This document shows, piece after piece, positions 24,726 to 31,946 of a stretch of 64,000 nt of DNA. Made by a program: the position numbers and the translations under genes. Source of the stretch: Chloroflexota bacterium (lineage in GTDB: Bacteria > Chloroflexota > Anaerolineae > Aggregatilineales > Phototrophicaceae); NCBI GenBank assembly GCA_028875245.1, contig JAPPEU010000073.1, positions 34,245 to 98,244 on the forward strand, in the 5' to 3' direction. Below the pieces are notes generated by a model that worked only from the letters and a program-made list of their open reading frames with translations, did no database searches and was not told the DNA's origin. Each line of letters begins with the position of its first letter. Position 1 is the first letter of the stretch.

Positions 24726-24887
24726 GAAATTATCTCTTTCGAAATAGCGGTCGGGTTACGCTCAAGTTTATCATGTACGGGGCCAAAACGTATAGCATCC
24801 GCAAATTGACTAATGCAAACTCCTAAGTTAGCCTGTGGATTGTACATCATTTGAGATACATAGCTGCCAAGGAGGCGTGGACCGTTC

Positions 24888-25289
24888 ATGGACATTCTGT
24901 GGGCACAGCTGGTAGATGGCGTCACAGTCGATCCCGAAGACAATCATGTCCTGGGCTATGGCTCGCCTGTCACTATTCTGGAGTATGGCGGTATGCCGGC
25001 GCGGACTGGCGAGATCATTTCTTTTGACAATCCAATTTTCTTGTTGTGCAAGTGGGGACGATTGGACAATTCTAGTTTTGGCGATGTATATTATGCCGCT
25101 TCTCTGACATCCCCAGATTTAAGCAACGCGCAGATGAAAGTGGGTGTGAGCGGAAAAGAAGAAAGATACTTTTTCGTTACATTTCCACCGGGATATTATG
25201 ATCAGCGGCGCGAGATATGGCATACCTATTCATTTGTCGACGGCATATATTGCTTCTGTCGGTTTCATTCTAAGAAGGAGACAGGATGA
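24888..25289 (+). CDS. Unknown protein, first gene of a two-gene unit
   Basis: The 133-residue protein has many aromatic and beta-strand-like segments (VTILEYGGMPARTGEII, ERYFFVTFPPGYYDQRR, IWHTYSFVDGIYCFCRF). No family is recognised. AAGGAGG lies about 13 bases before ATG 24888, slightly far. The stop overlaps the start of the next gene by four bases (ATGA). The sequence is AT-richer than the flanking genes, which suggests acquisition as a unit. Confidence 0.65.
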   Translation: MDILWAQLVDGVTVDPEDNHVLGYGSPVTILEYGGMPARTGEIISFDNPIFLLCKWGRLDNSSFGDVYYAASLTSPDLSNAQMKVGVSGKEERYFFVTFPPGYYDQRREIWHTYSFVDGIYCFCRFHSKKETG

Positions 25290-25504
25290 TGGACAAGATA
25301 AACAGGCCGCCACTGCAATGTACGGTAATCCGTAGGGATGAGTCTGGCAAACTTCCAAGGCTGGCAGATACGCCAGGCATAAAAGGTACCCTTGTGACAT
25401 CTCCTGGCGGCACAATTCCTTCGTCTATTCAAGCGCACATGGATAAAGTCAGCAAGATGCGCATATTTGAGAATGCGCCTTTAGAAGAGCTGAGTCGCGA
25501 TTAG
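25286..25504 (+). CDS. Small unknown protein, second gene of the unit
   Basis: A 72-residue product with AAGGAGA six bases before ATG 25286. It is basic in the first half, with the Gly/Thr-rich stretch GIKGTLVTSPGGTIPSS in the middle and a helical end (MDKVSKMRIFENAPLEEL). No family is recognised. Its start overlaps the preceding stop, and an intrinsic terminator follows eleven bases after its stop, so the pair is a self-contained transcription unit. Confidence 0.65.
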   Translation: MMDKINRPPLQCTVIRRDESGKLPRLADTPGIKGTLVTSPGGTIPSSIQAHMDKVSKMRIFENAPLEELSRD

Positions 25505-25514
25505 GCATGCACGC

Positions 25515-25542
25515 AGCCCGCGCCAAGCGGGCTTTTCATTTT
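25515..25542 (+). terminator. Intrinsic terminator
   Basis: A perfect 7-bp stem, AGCCCGC-GCCAA-GCGGGCT (25515-25533), is followed by TTTCATTTT. It is eleven bases after the stop of the 72-residue gene and is the clearest Rho-independent terminator in the window. Confidence 0.85.
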
Positions 25543-25662
25543 GCAGATTTTCGGACTGTCATCGGCGTACACTTCGCCGCGGAAAAACCGTAATTGCTCG
25601 CCTGCGCAATTTCCACTGGTTACAATTGAATGGTCGCTTAACCCCCGCGCAAGGAGCGGCCG

Positions 25663-26397
25663 ATGCCCAAGCTCTCCATACAGAACCTCAACCTCAGGCG
25701 CGGCGGCGCGACCGTCCTGCGTGACGTCTCGCTGGATGTCGAGGCTGGCGAGCTCCTGGTCGTCATCGGGCCCAGCGGGAGCGGCAAAAGCTCGCTGCTG
25801 CGCTGCGTCAACCGGCTGAACGACATTGACGCGGGCTCCATCCACCTGGACGGCCGCTCCATCTACGACATGCCGGTGACCGATCTGCGCCGCCAGGTCG
25901 GCATGATGTTCCAGAAGACAGCCGCCTTCGAAGGCACGGTCGCCGACAATATCGCTTTTGGCGCGCGCCTGGGGGGCGAGACGCTCTCGCGGGGAGCGAT
26001 TCTCGATTTGATGGCGCAGGTCTCACTGGAAGCGGAACTGCTTGACAAGCCGGCAGCTGAGCTCTCCGGCGGCCAGGAGCAGCGCCTTGCCATCGCTCGC
26101 GCCCTGGCGCTCCATCCGTCGCTGCTCCTGCTTGATGAGCCGACGTCGTCGCTCGACCCAATCGCCACCAACCATGTCGAAGAGGCGCTGATGCGTTTGC
26201 GCGAGCGCTCGAACCTGACGATGATCTGGGTGTCCCACGCGATTGAGCAGGCGCGCCGCGTCGGCAGCCGGGTGCTGCTGCTTGATGACGGGCGGGTCAT
26301 CCGCGAGGATACGGTCAGCGCCATGCTCGATCCGGAAGCGGGCGACCGACGGGCGCTGGCCTTCGCCGAAGGGGACAAAGCCGGCTTGCAGAGCTAA
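25663..26397 (+). CDS. fetA: ABC transporter ATP-binding protein (FetA/PstB-like)
   Basis: The 244-residue ATPase has Walker [10 protein letters not shown] (36-44), Q-loop [11 protein letters not shown], signature LSGGQ (134-138), Walker B LLLLDEP (154-160), the D-loop SLDP and switch WVSHAIEQ. The short phosphate-transporter-like pattern fits FetA, partner of the FetB permease implicated in metal export. A FetB-like gene lies at 28371-29144 on the same strand but three genes away. AAGGAG about seven bases before ATG 25663 sets the start, and a TACAAT box lies upstream. The stop overlaps the convergent trmD stop by four bases. Confidence 0.85.
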   Translation: MPKLSIQNLNLRRGGATVLRDVSLDVEAGELLVVIGPSGSGKSSLLRCVNRLNDIDAGSIHLDGRSIYDMPVTDLRRQVGMMFQKTAAFEGTVADNIAFGARLGGETLSRGAILDLMAQVSLEAELLDKPAAELSGGQEQRLAIARALALHPSLLLLDEPTSSLDPIATNHVEEALMRLRERSNLTMIWVSHAIEQARRVGSRVLLLDDGRVIREDTVSAMLDPEAGDRRALAFAEGDKAGLQS

Positions 26398-27128
26398 TCT
26401 TGCGCTTCCGCTTGCAGTTGCGCCAGGTAGGCGCGGTCTTGCTCGCTGAGCGGGGCCGTCTCCAGCAGATCGGGCCGGCGCTCCCAGGTGCGTTTCAGCG
26501 CTTGCCGCCGCCGCCAGCGATCGACCTCGGCATGATGGCCGCTGGTCAAGACATCGGGCACGCTCAAACCGCGGAACGCAGACGGCCGCGTATAATGGGG
26601 ACCCTCGAGCAGACTATTGGCATGGCTGTCGCGGTGCTGCGCGCCTTCCGCCCCCAGCACACCAGGGATCAGCCGCACGACCGCGTCGATGAACACCAGC
26701 GCCGCCAGCTCGCCGCCGGTCAGCACATAATCGCCGATGCTGATCTCGTCGCTAATCGCCAGTTCACGGGCGCGCTCGTCGACGCCTTCATAATGCCCGC
26801 AGACGAGAATCAGATGGGGCTGCCGCGAGAGCTCGGCCGCCACCTGATGCGTCAAGACGCGGCCCTGCGGCGACAGCAGAATGACGGGCGTTTGGTCGGC
26901 GGGCTTGACCGCTTCAATCGCCCGCGTCAGCACATCGGCTTTGAGGATCATGCCGCCGCCGCCGCCGTAGGGACTGTCATCGACCTTGCGCTGTTTGTTC
27001 CCGGCGTGGTCGCGAATGTCGTGAACATGGAAATCGAGCAAGCCATGTTCGCGCGCCTTCCACATCATGCTCTCGGACATGACGGCGCTGAACATAGCGG
27101 GGAATAGCGTGAGGACCTCGATTTTCAT
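26394..27128 (-). CDS. trmD: tRNA (guanine-N1)-methyltransferase
   Basis: The 244-residue enzyme methylates G37 of tRNAs reading CNN and CGG codons, preventing frameshifts. SPOUT-fold marks are [13 protein letters not shown] at the start, [45 protein letters not shown] and [17 protein letters not shown] in the knotted SAM site, and [22 protein letters not shown] at the C-terminal domain. It is normally in the rpsP-rimM-trmD-rplS cluster; here it stands beside an acetyltransferase gene on the same strand, eight bases downstream of it. Confidence 0.97.
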   Translation of the reverse strand: MKIEVLTLFPAMFSAVMSESMMWKAREHGLLDFHVHDIRDHAGNKQRKVDDSPYGGGGGMILKADVLTRAIEAVKPADQTPVILLSPQGRVLTHQVAAELSRQPHLILVCGHYEGVDERARELAISDEISIGDYVLTGGELAALVFIDAVVRLIPGVLGAEGAQHRDSHANSLLEGPHYTRPSAFRGLSVPDVLTSGHHAEVDRWRRRQALKRTWERRPDLLETAPLSEQDRAYLAQLQAEAQD

Positions 27129-27136
27129 TGGCGCGG

Positions 27137-27568
27137 CTACATTTCATCGCGCGTTTGCAGGAAGAAAGCCCGCTTCAAATTGGGGAGCGTGAAATCAAAC
27201 CCGCAGGATTTGAAGAAGTCTTCGGCGGAGCTGATCGCCATGATCTCATAGACGCCTTCGCGCCCCGCCAGGTCAACGCAGGCCGCCACCAACCGCTTGC
27301 CAATGCCCAGCCCTTGCGCGCCCGGGTCGACCGCCAGACTGCGGATTTCGCAGAGTTTCTGGCTGTATATCTCCAGCGCGGCGCAGCCAACGATGCGGCC
27401 ATCAAGGCGGGCGATGAAGAAGGTCTCGAGCAAGTATTCCAGCTCGTCATAGGTGCGCGGCAGAATCTCGCCGCTATCGACGAAGGGCTTGATGAAATCG
27501 GAGAGATCGACCAGATCAGCCCGCGCAGCTTTAGAGATGGTAATTGCTTTGGATCTGTCGCCCAGCAT
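27137..27568 (-). CDS. GNAT acetyltransferase (ArgA-like)
   Basis: From ATG 27568 (GAGGGAG five bases upstream) the product is 143 residues. The frame continues to 27742, but that part lacks a start signal and overlaps the divergent ITPase gene. Acetyl-CoA-binding motif A is visible as [21 protein letters not shown], with the preceding [12 protein letters not shown] strand and late [14 protein letters not shown]. The pattern is close to single-domain N-acetylglutamate synthases of arginine biosynthesis, but other substrates cannot be excluded. It precedes trmD by eight bases. Confidence 0.85.
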   Translation of the reverse strand: MLGDRSKAITISKAARADLVDLSDFIKPFVDSGEILPRTYDELEYLLETFFIARLDGRIVGCAALEIYSQKLCEIRSLAVDPGAQGLGIGKRLVAACVDLAGREGVYEIMAISSAEDFFKSCGFDFTLPNLKRAFFLQTRDEM

Positions 27569-27686
27569 AGCGCTCCCTCGTCCTCGCCTGTCATGATAGT
27601 GTACCAGCCTCGCCAAGCTGAGGACAGCCCTTGAGGGCGCGGCGATGTCTGCTAGATTGGTGGCGCAGGACACAGGAAATTGAAAC

Positions 27687-28220
27687 ATGCCCAAAATCAC
27701 AGTCGCTTCGCAGAATCCGGTCAAGCTCAAGGCGGCGCTCAATGCCTTCAGTCAGATGTTCCCCGACGGGTCATTTGAGGTGGCGGGCGTCTCCGTGCCA
27801 TCGGGCGTGGCGGACCAGCCGATGAGTGTGAGCGAGACGATGGCGGGGGCAAAAACCCGAGCGGAGAATGCCCGCGCCGCGGCGCCGGAAGCCGATTTCT
27901 GGGTCGGCATCGAAGGCGGGGTCGAGGACAGCCGGCTGGGCATGGCTTGCTTCGCCCGTGTGCATGTGCTGGGTCGGGATGGCGTTACGGGCCTGGGACA
28001 GACGGCGGTGTTCTATCTGCCGCAGGAAGTTGCAGAGCTGGTGCGCGGCGGGCTGGAGCTTGGCCACGCCGATGACCGCGTCTTCGGGCGCGACAACTCC
28101 AAGCAAGCCAACGGCGCCATCGGCTTGCTGACCGATGATGTGGTCGACCGCGAAGCTTATTACAGCCACGCCGTCATCATGGCGCTGGTGCCTTTCAAGA
28201 ATCGGGAATTGAGCTGGTAA
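27687..28220 (+). CDS. yjjX: Inosine/xanthosine triphosphatase (NTPase of the YjjX family)
   Basis: The 177-residue protein matches the DUF84/YjjX family: KITVASQNPVKLKAALNAF at the start (substrate-binding SxNPxK), GVADQPMSVSETMAGAKTRAENA, FWVGIEGGVED, and FGRDNSKQANGAIGLLTDDVVDRE near the end. It hydrolyses ITP and XTP to keep damaged purine nucleotides out of nucleic acids. The gene is divergent from the acetyltransferase gene and lies about 150 bases before fetB. Confidence 0.92.
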   Translation: MPKITVASQNPVKLKAALNAFSQMFPDGSFEVAGVSVPSGVADQPMSVSETMAGAKTRAENARAAAPEADFWVGIEGGVEDSRLGMACFARVHVLGRDGVTGLGQTAVFYLPQEVAELVRGGLELGHADDRVFGRDNSKQANGAIGLLTDDVVDREAYYSHAVIMALVPFKNRELSW

Positions 28221-28248
28221 GCTGGGCGGGCGCAACACCAAGCCGCGC

Positions 28249-28291
28249 AGGGGCGAGGTCGCGTAGACACTGACCGACGGCGGCGACTCGC
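28249..28291. repeat. Partial TGTAGGGGCG-type repeat
   Basis: CAGGGGCGAGGTCGCGTAGACACTGACCG and GGCGACTCGCCC. It shares the 20-base GGTCGCGTAGACACTGACCG with the element at 8374-8492. It lies between the ITPase and fetB genes. Confidence 0.55.
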
Positions 28292-28370
28292 CCATTTGCA
28301 TTGCGCTCGTGCCCATACGTTAGAATTGGACAACCGTAGGGTTTATTGTTTATGGCAAGGAGGCAGCGTC

Positions 28371-29144
28371 ATGCCCGAGTTGTTCGCCGGCCTGGCCGGC
28401 ATTGAGCGCGTGCTCTTGTCGATCGCCTTCGTCTTCATCGCCGCCGCCATCTCGCGCTGGCAGCATTCCGACCTGGAGAAAGACCTGGCCGTCGCGGCGG
28501 TCCGCAGCTTCATCCAGCTGATCGCCATCGGTTATGTGCTGGAGCTCGTCTTTGAGATGGATGTGCCGCTTTTCACCATCGGCATCCTGCTGGTCATGAT
28601 CACCATCGGCGGCCGCACCAGCGGGGGGCGCGCCAAGAAGACGCCGAACGGCGTGCTGGTCGCCTTTCTGGCGATTGGCATCGGCTCGGGGCTGACTATC
28701 GCGCTGTTGGTGGCGCTGGGCGTCTTTCAATTCGTGCCCAAGGACATCATCCCCATCGGCGGCATGATCGTCGGCACATCAATGACGACCGCCACCCTGG
28801 TCATCACGCGCCTGAGCAACGATTTCCATGACCAGCGCGACCTGATCGAGAGCAAGCTGGCGCTGGGCGCGACCAGCCGCCAAGCCTCGCTGACGCAGTT
28901 TCAGCGCACGATCGTCAGCGCGATGACGCCGATCGTCGATACGACCAAGACGGTCGGTTTGATCAAGCTGCCGGGCGCGATGACGGGCATGATCCTGGCG
29001 GGGGCGAGCCCGCTGGAGGCGGTGCAGCTGCAGATCATCGTGATGTATATGCTGGTGGGCGCGGCGACATTCACGGGGCTGATCGCGGCCTGGCTGACGT
29101 ATCGGCAGTTTTTCAGCCCGGCGCATCAGTTGGTGTTGGAGTGA
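28371..29144 (+). CDS. fetB: FetB-like ABC transporter permease (UPF0014/YbbM)
   Basis: The 257-residue membrane protein has about seven helices and the family motifs GGRTSGGRAKKTP, PIGGMIVGTSMTTATLVITRLSND, ESKLALGATSRQASL and VGLIKLPGAMTGMILAGASPLEAVQLQIIVMYML. With FetA it forms a metal-resistance exporter in E. coli. AAGGAGG seven bases before ATG 28371 fixes the start. Its last 20 codons and stop lie in a 63-bp sequence repeated perfectly at 29862-29924. Confidence 0.92.
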   Translation: MPELFAGLAGIERVLLSIAFVFIAAAISRWQHSDLEKDLAVAAVRSFIQLIAIGYVLELVFEMDVPLFTIGILLVMITIGGRTSGGRAKKTPNGVLVAFLAIGIGSGLTIALLVALGVFQFVPKDIIPIGGMIVGTSMTTATLVITRLSNDFHDQRDLIESKLALGATSRQASLTQFQRTIVSAMTPIVDTTKTVGLIKLPGAMTGMILAGASPLEAVQLQIIVMYMLVGAATFTGLIAAWLTYRQFFSPAHQLVLE

Positions 29145-29146
29145 GG
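29084..29146 (+). repeat. 63-bp direct repeat, copy in the 3' end of fetB
   Basis: It is identical over all 63 bases to 29862-29924. It covers the last 20 codons and stop of fetB (ending PAHQLVLE) plus two bases. The two copies enclose the DUF433/DUF5615 module. Confidence 0.95.
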
Positions 29147-29173
29147 GAATCCAGAAGCAACCGAACTGTAGGG

Positions 29174-29524
29174 TCAATCATCCATGGACACATACGCGAC
29201 AAGATTGGTCATCTCATCTGGTCGGAAGTCTTTGTGCAACGAGCTCAGAAACTTCACCCACGTTCCTATGAAGTGCTTTTCCTGCTGGCCAAAGACTATG
29301 CCCGCGTGCTCAATACCTTGGCTCGCAATATCTACTAGGTCGCTATCATTGGTACAGAAGACTCGGCCCATGCGGATCGCGCGGTGCAGCTGCTGCATAT
29401 CACCTTCGCCGAAGCTTTCCAACTTACTTACGGTGAGGACGTCGATGCCACGCCTTTTCAACTGACGCGCAATCTCAACATCCAAGTGTTCGTCAAGATA
29501 AAAGCGAAGGACGTCTGCTTCCAA
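29174..29524 (-). CDS. DUF5615 PIN-like toxin
   Basis: The 116-residue product starts at TTG 29524 (AAGGG nine bases upstream) inside the 3' end of the DUF433 gene, a 32-base overlap that suggests coupled translation. DUF5615 marks are FYLDEHLDVEIARQLKRRGIDVLTV at the N-terminus (first acidic site) and RVFCTNDSDLVDIA in the middle (second acidic site), followed by GIVFGQQ. These proteins are PIN-fold RNases paired with DUF433 proteins and act as toxin-antitoxin modules. Confidence 0.9.
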   Translation of the reverse strand: MEADVLRFYLDEHLDVEIARQLKRRGIDVLTVSKLESFGEGDMQQLHRAIRMGRVFCTNDSDLVDIASQGIEHAGIVFGQQEKHFIGTWVKFLSSLHKDFRPDEMTNLVAYVSMDD

Positions 29525-29795
29525 CGCCGTTATCCCTTAAATCTCTGGCTTTCTTGATTTGCTGATCGATGTCGGCGTCGATTTCATCCCTGTGCAAGTT
29601 GTAATAGGTCAGCGCGGCGTAAACCCCTGCCAATGAGACCTGAAATCCCTCGGCAATCTGTTCAGGCGTACGCTCGTGATAACGTATAGCGACGACGATG
29701 TCGGTCACCCGCAATCCGGTGCCTTTGATGCAAGGCCGGCCGCCGCGAACGCCTAGCTTACGCGTGATGAGGTTGATGCTTTCGACGGTTTCCAT
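29493..29795 (-). CDS. DUF433 antitoxin
   Basis: The 100-residue protein shows the DUF433 pattern: ITRKLGVRGGRPCIKGTGLRVTDIV near the N-terminus, a small winged-helix-like core with YHERTPEQIAEGFQVSLAGVYAALTYY, and a C-terminal tail (HRDEIDADIDQQI) that probably wraps the toxin. It is the first gene of a two-gene unit with the DUF5615 toxin. A TATAAT box on the minus strand lies about 30 bases upstream of its ATG. Confidence 0.92.
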   Translation of the reverse strand: METVESINLITRKLGVRGGRPCIKGTGLRVTDIVVAIRYHERTPEQIAEGFQVSLAGVYAALTYYNLHRDEIDADIDQQIKKARDLRDNGVGSRRPSLLS

Positions 29796-29827
29796 GAGGG
29801 CTTGCCTTAAGTGTCAGTTGCAATCAG

Positions 29828-29833
29828 ATTATA
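29828..29833 (-). promoter_or_regulatory. Possible -10 box of the toxin-antitoxin unit
   Basis: On the minus strand this reads TATAAT, about 33 bases upstream of the DUF433 start. No good -35 match is seen 17 bases away; CTGTCC sits at 18 bases. Confidence 0.35.
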
Positions 29834-29861
29834 GCGCTGTATGCCTTCAATGGACAGGCTG

Positions 29862-29924
29862 CGCGGCCTGGCTGACGTATCGGCAGTTTTTCAGCCCGGC
29901 GCATCAGTTGGTGTTGGAGTGAGG
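29862..29924 (+). repeat. 63-bp direct repeat, second copy
   Basis: A perfect copy of 29084-29146, here an orphan fragment of the fetB 3' end with its stop codon. It lies between the toxin-antitoxin promoter and the stop codon of the PIN-like gene (29926), one base away. Confidence 0.95.
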
Positions 29925-29925
29925 T

Positions 29926-30459
29926 TTATGAGTTGATGCGCTGTCGCTCTTCTCGGCAAAGACTCTCAAGTTTGACACCCGCTGATTCCAGATGGTATTC
30001 AAACGCCAGCCAACATCTGTCCGCTGCGTTCACAATGGGCGCATCTGTTCCAGTATCTTTCTTGAATCGAGCTGCAAGCGCGACCCATTTTTTGTCGTCG
30101 GGGTCGAAGCGCTCGCAACGCGGATCATTGGTGGTCCAAGCCTCTTCACTATCGGGATAAGCCAGATATTGACCCCGCTCATTCTTTTGGAGTCTCACCT
30201 TACGGATACGTGAAGGCCGTTGCATGTTGGTCAACAAGTAAAAGAGAAACTGTCCTGCTCGCGTTCCTCGTAGGTCAGGATACATGTTCTGTCGATACTC
30301 TAGAATCGCCTCGTCGTCTTCATCAATGACAACAGTGACTTCGCCCTTGAGTATGCGGCTGATGACTTGCTCGCAACTCAATTTACAGCCATCCGACGCT
30401 TCAGTATTCATTCCTGCGGCGGTTAGCGGCACATTGGTATCTATTATCCTATGAGCCAT
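29926..30459 (-). CDS. PIN-like protein paired with a DUF3696-type ATPase
   Basis: From ATG 30459 the product is 177 residues. The frame extends upstream to 30576, but that part is antisense-like and overlaps the ATPase gene. The start reads AHRIIDTNVPLTAAG, the typical first PIN motif with Asp7. Further acidic residues occur at FDPDDKKWVALA (Asp119-Asp122) and PIVNAADRCW (Asp147), in the order expected for a PIN ribonuclease. A long charged middle part is not family-typical. It overlaps the end of the ATPase gene by 11 bases, so it should be translated from the same message. The sequence is AT-richer than the core genes. Confidence 0.8.
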   Translation of the reverse strand: MAHRIIDTNVPLTAAGMNTEASDGCKLSCEQVISRILKGEVTVVIDEDDEAILEYRQNMYPDLRGTRAGQFLFYLLTNMQRPSRIRKVRLQKNERGQYLAYPDSEEAWTTNDPRCERFDPDDKKWVALAARFKKDTGTDAPIVNAADRCWLAFEYHLESAGVKLESLCREERQRINS

Positions 30460-31804
30460 TGGCTTGAAGCTGCTTGCGTTCCAAGCCGGCGTCAAAGGCG
30501 GCGACCATTTCTCCGAGCAAGTCGCCAAAGAAATCGTCGGGCCAGTTACGGATTTCGCCGAACATATCGAGCTCAAGCGATGTCAGCTTTGACTCGCCAT
30601 TTCGCATTTCGCAGAAGTACAGTGCCGCATCGTCCGATTGATAGGATTCTTCCGCAATCCGCCGCTGCAAGCGCTTAAGTAGATGTTCACTGTGACTTTC
30701 TAGCAATATTTGCACATTTCGGTGCTTGATGACATCAATAAATACGTCCGCCAAACCTGCCTGCACAGACGGATGCAAGTGCAATTCCGGTTGCTCAAGG
30801 ATTATTGTTGAACCTTCAGGCACATAGTAGCAAAGCACCAGCACGGGCAATACTTGGGAGACTCCAATGCCCATATCGGTTATCAGCGTTTCAGGACTAT
30901 TATCAGTTCGCTTGAGCAATACTCGGTATAGCGTCGAATCGTCAATTGGCTCTACCAAGAAAGAACTCGCCAAGTCCAAATCTACTAACCATTGTGCAAT
31001 TCTGGTTTCAAGACGGTTGCCCTTGCTCTTCCTGTATCCGTCGTACACCTTTTCGGACTTGCCAGCAAGTAGTGCAGATATTGCCCGTTCTCCCTTTAAT
31101 CCAACATTTGTCGGGCGTTCTCCACCCCAACGATATTCCCGCTGAGGATATTCCCTTAGGGGACCTAAATAATGAAGATTCTGAAAATGCCGCTCAAAGG
31201 CAAACTCCAAAGAACGCAGATAGCTGGTATCTTGGTAATAGAGTAGGGCCTCATCAGAAAAGCCATAACACTTCTCGGCTCGCATAAGTACACGCGGACG
31301 ATGACTTGGACGGCGCGGCTCACTGTCATTTACATAAACTCGAATGGTATATCGATTGTTGCCTTTCCGATCCATCGCAACCGAAAAGTTCTCTTCTTGC
31401 CAATACTTCAATGACTTCACATAGACGTTTTTCGTTTCAGCATGGATTTCCGTCTCAAAACTTAAGCTGTCTATAGTGAGATTTCTAGGTTCATCCGGGA
31501 TTGGAATGGCCAACTCGGGTTTGGAATTGAGTGTCCAGGCAACGCTGAATGACATCGCTGTCGCATCCCCAAAAGTAATCTCGTGCGCAGTACCGAGGTT
31601 CACATATCCTGTCTGGATGCTGCCTGTATTTAACACCAGATTCCGATCATTCGATTCCGCCGTCTGCTTAAGCAGAAGCAGCATCTGCAACAGGCTGCTT
31701 TTCCCCGAGCTGTTCGCGCCGAAGAAGCCTGTCAACGGCGCCATGCGCACGGGACCCGTCTCGCGCCAGGACTTGAAATTTGTCATGCTGATTTGCTTGA
31801 ACAT
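30449..31804 (-). CDS. AAA family ATPase (DUF3696-like, SMC/ABC-type fold)
   Basis: I place the start at ATG 31804 (MFKQISMTNFKSW); the frame extends to 31969 without signals. The 451-residue protein has Walker A GANSSGKSS (about 29-37), a long insert of about 200 residues, GIGVSQVLPVLVLCYYV (signature-like), Walker B STIILEQPELHLHP (Glu337 region) and the switch LLESHSEHLLKRLQRRI. This is the architecture of DUF3696/AAA_21 proteins, common in defence systems with a separate nuclease partner. The PIN-like gene follows with an 11-base overlap. GC content is clearly lower than in the neighbours, indicating recent transfer. Confidence 0.85.
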   Translation of the reverse strand: MFKQISMTNFKSWRETGPVRMAPLTGFFGANSSGKSSLLQMLLLLKQTAESNDRNLVLNTGSIQTGYVNLGTAHEITFGDATAMSFSVAWTLNSKPELAIPIPDEPRNLTIDSLSFETEIHAETKNVYVKSLKYWQEENFSVAMDRKGNNRYTIRVYVNDSEPRRPSHRPRVLMRAEKCYGFSDEALLYYQDTSYLRSLEFAFERHFQNLHYLGPLREYPQREYRWGGERPTNVGLKGERAISALLAGKSEKVYDGYRKSKGNRLETRIAQWLVDLDLASSFLVEPIDDSTLYRVLLKRTDNSPETLITDMGIGVSQVLPVLVLCYYVPEGSTIILEQPELHLHPSVQAGLADVFIDVIKHRNVQILLESHSEHLLKRLQRRIAEESYQSDDAALYFCEMRNGESKLTSLELDMFGEIRNWPDDFFGDLLGEMVAAFDAGLERKQLQANGS

Positions 31805-31887
31805 GGCAGCGCGTTTGCGAATCTGGCGATAATTGAACGATACGCCTGAATCATAGCATGGCACTCGCTCGCAAGGCAATCTAAAGC

Positions 31888-31915
31888 TCTCTGTGCCTCT
31901 GCGCCCTCTGTAGTT
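31888..31915. repeat. CTCTGTGCCTCTGCG-type short repeat
   Basis: CTCTGTGCCTCTGCGCCCTCTGTAG, in reverse orientation to 11520-11548. It lies between the divergent ATPase and YcaQ-like genes. Confidence 0.6.
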
Positions 31916-31946
31916 CAAACACCATTCCCATGCTACACTCCCCGCC

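Noticed and set aside
29141..29338. Plus-strand open frame after fetB
   Set aside because: It is antisense to the DUF5615 toxin and begins inside the duplicated fetB end.
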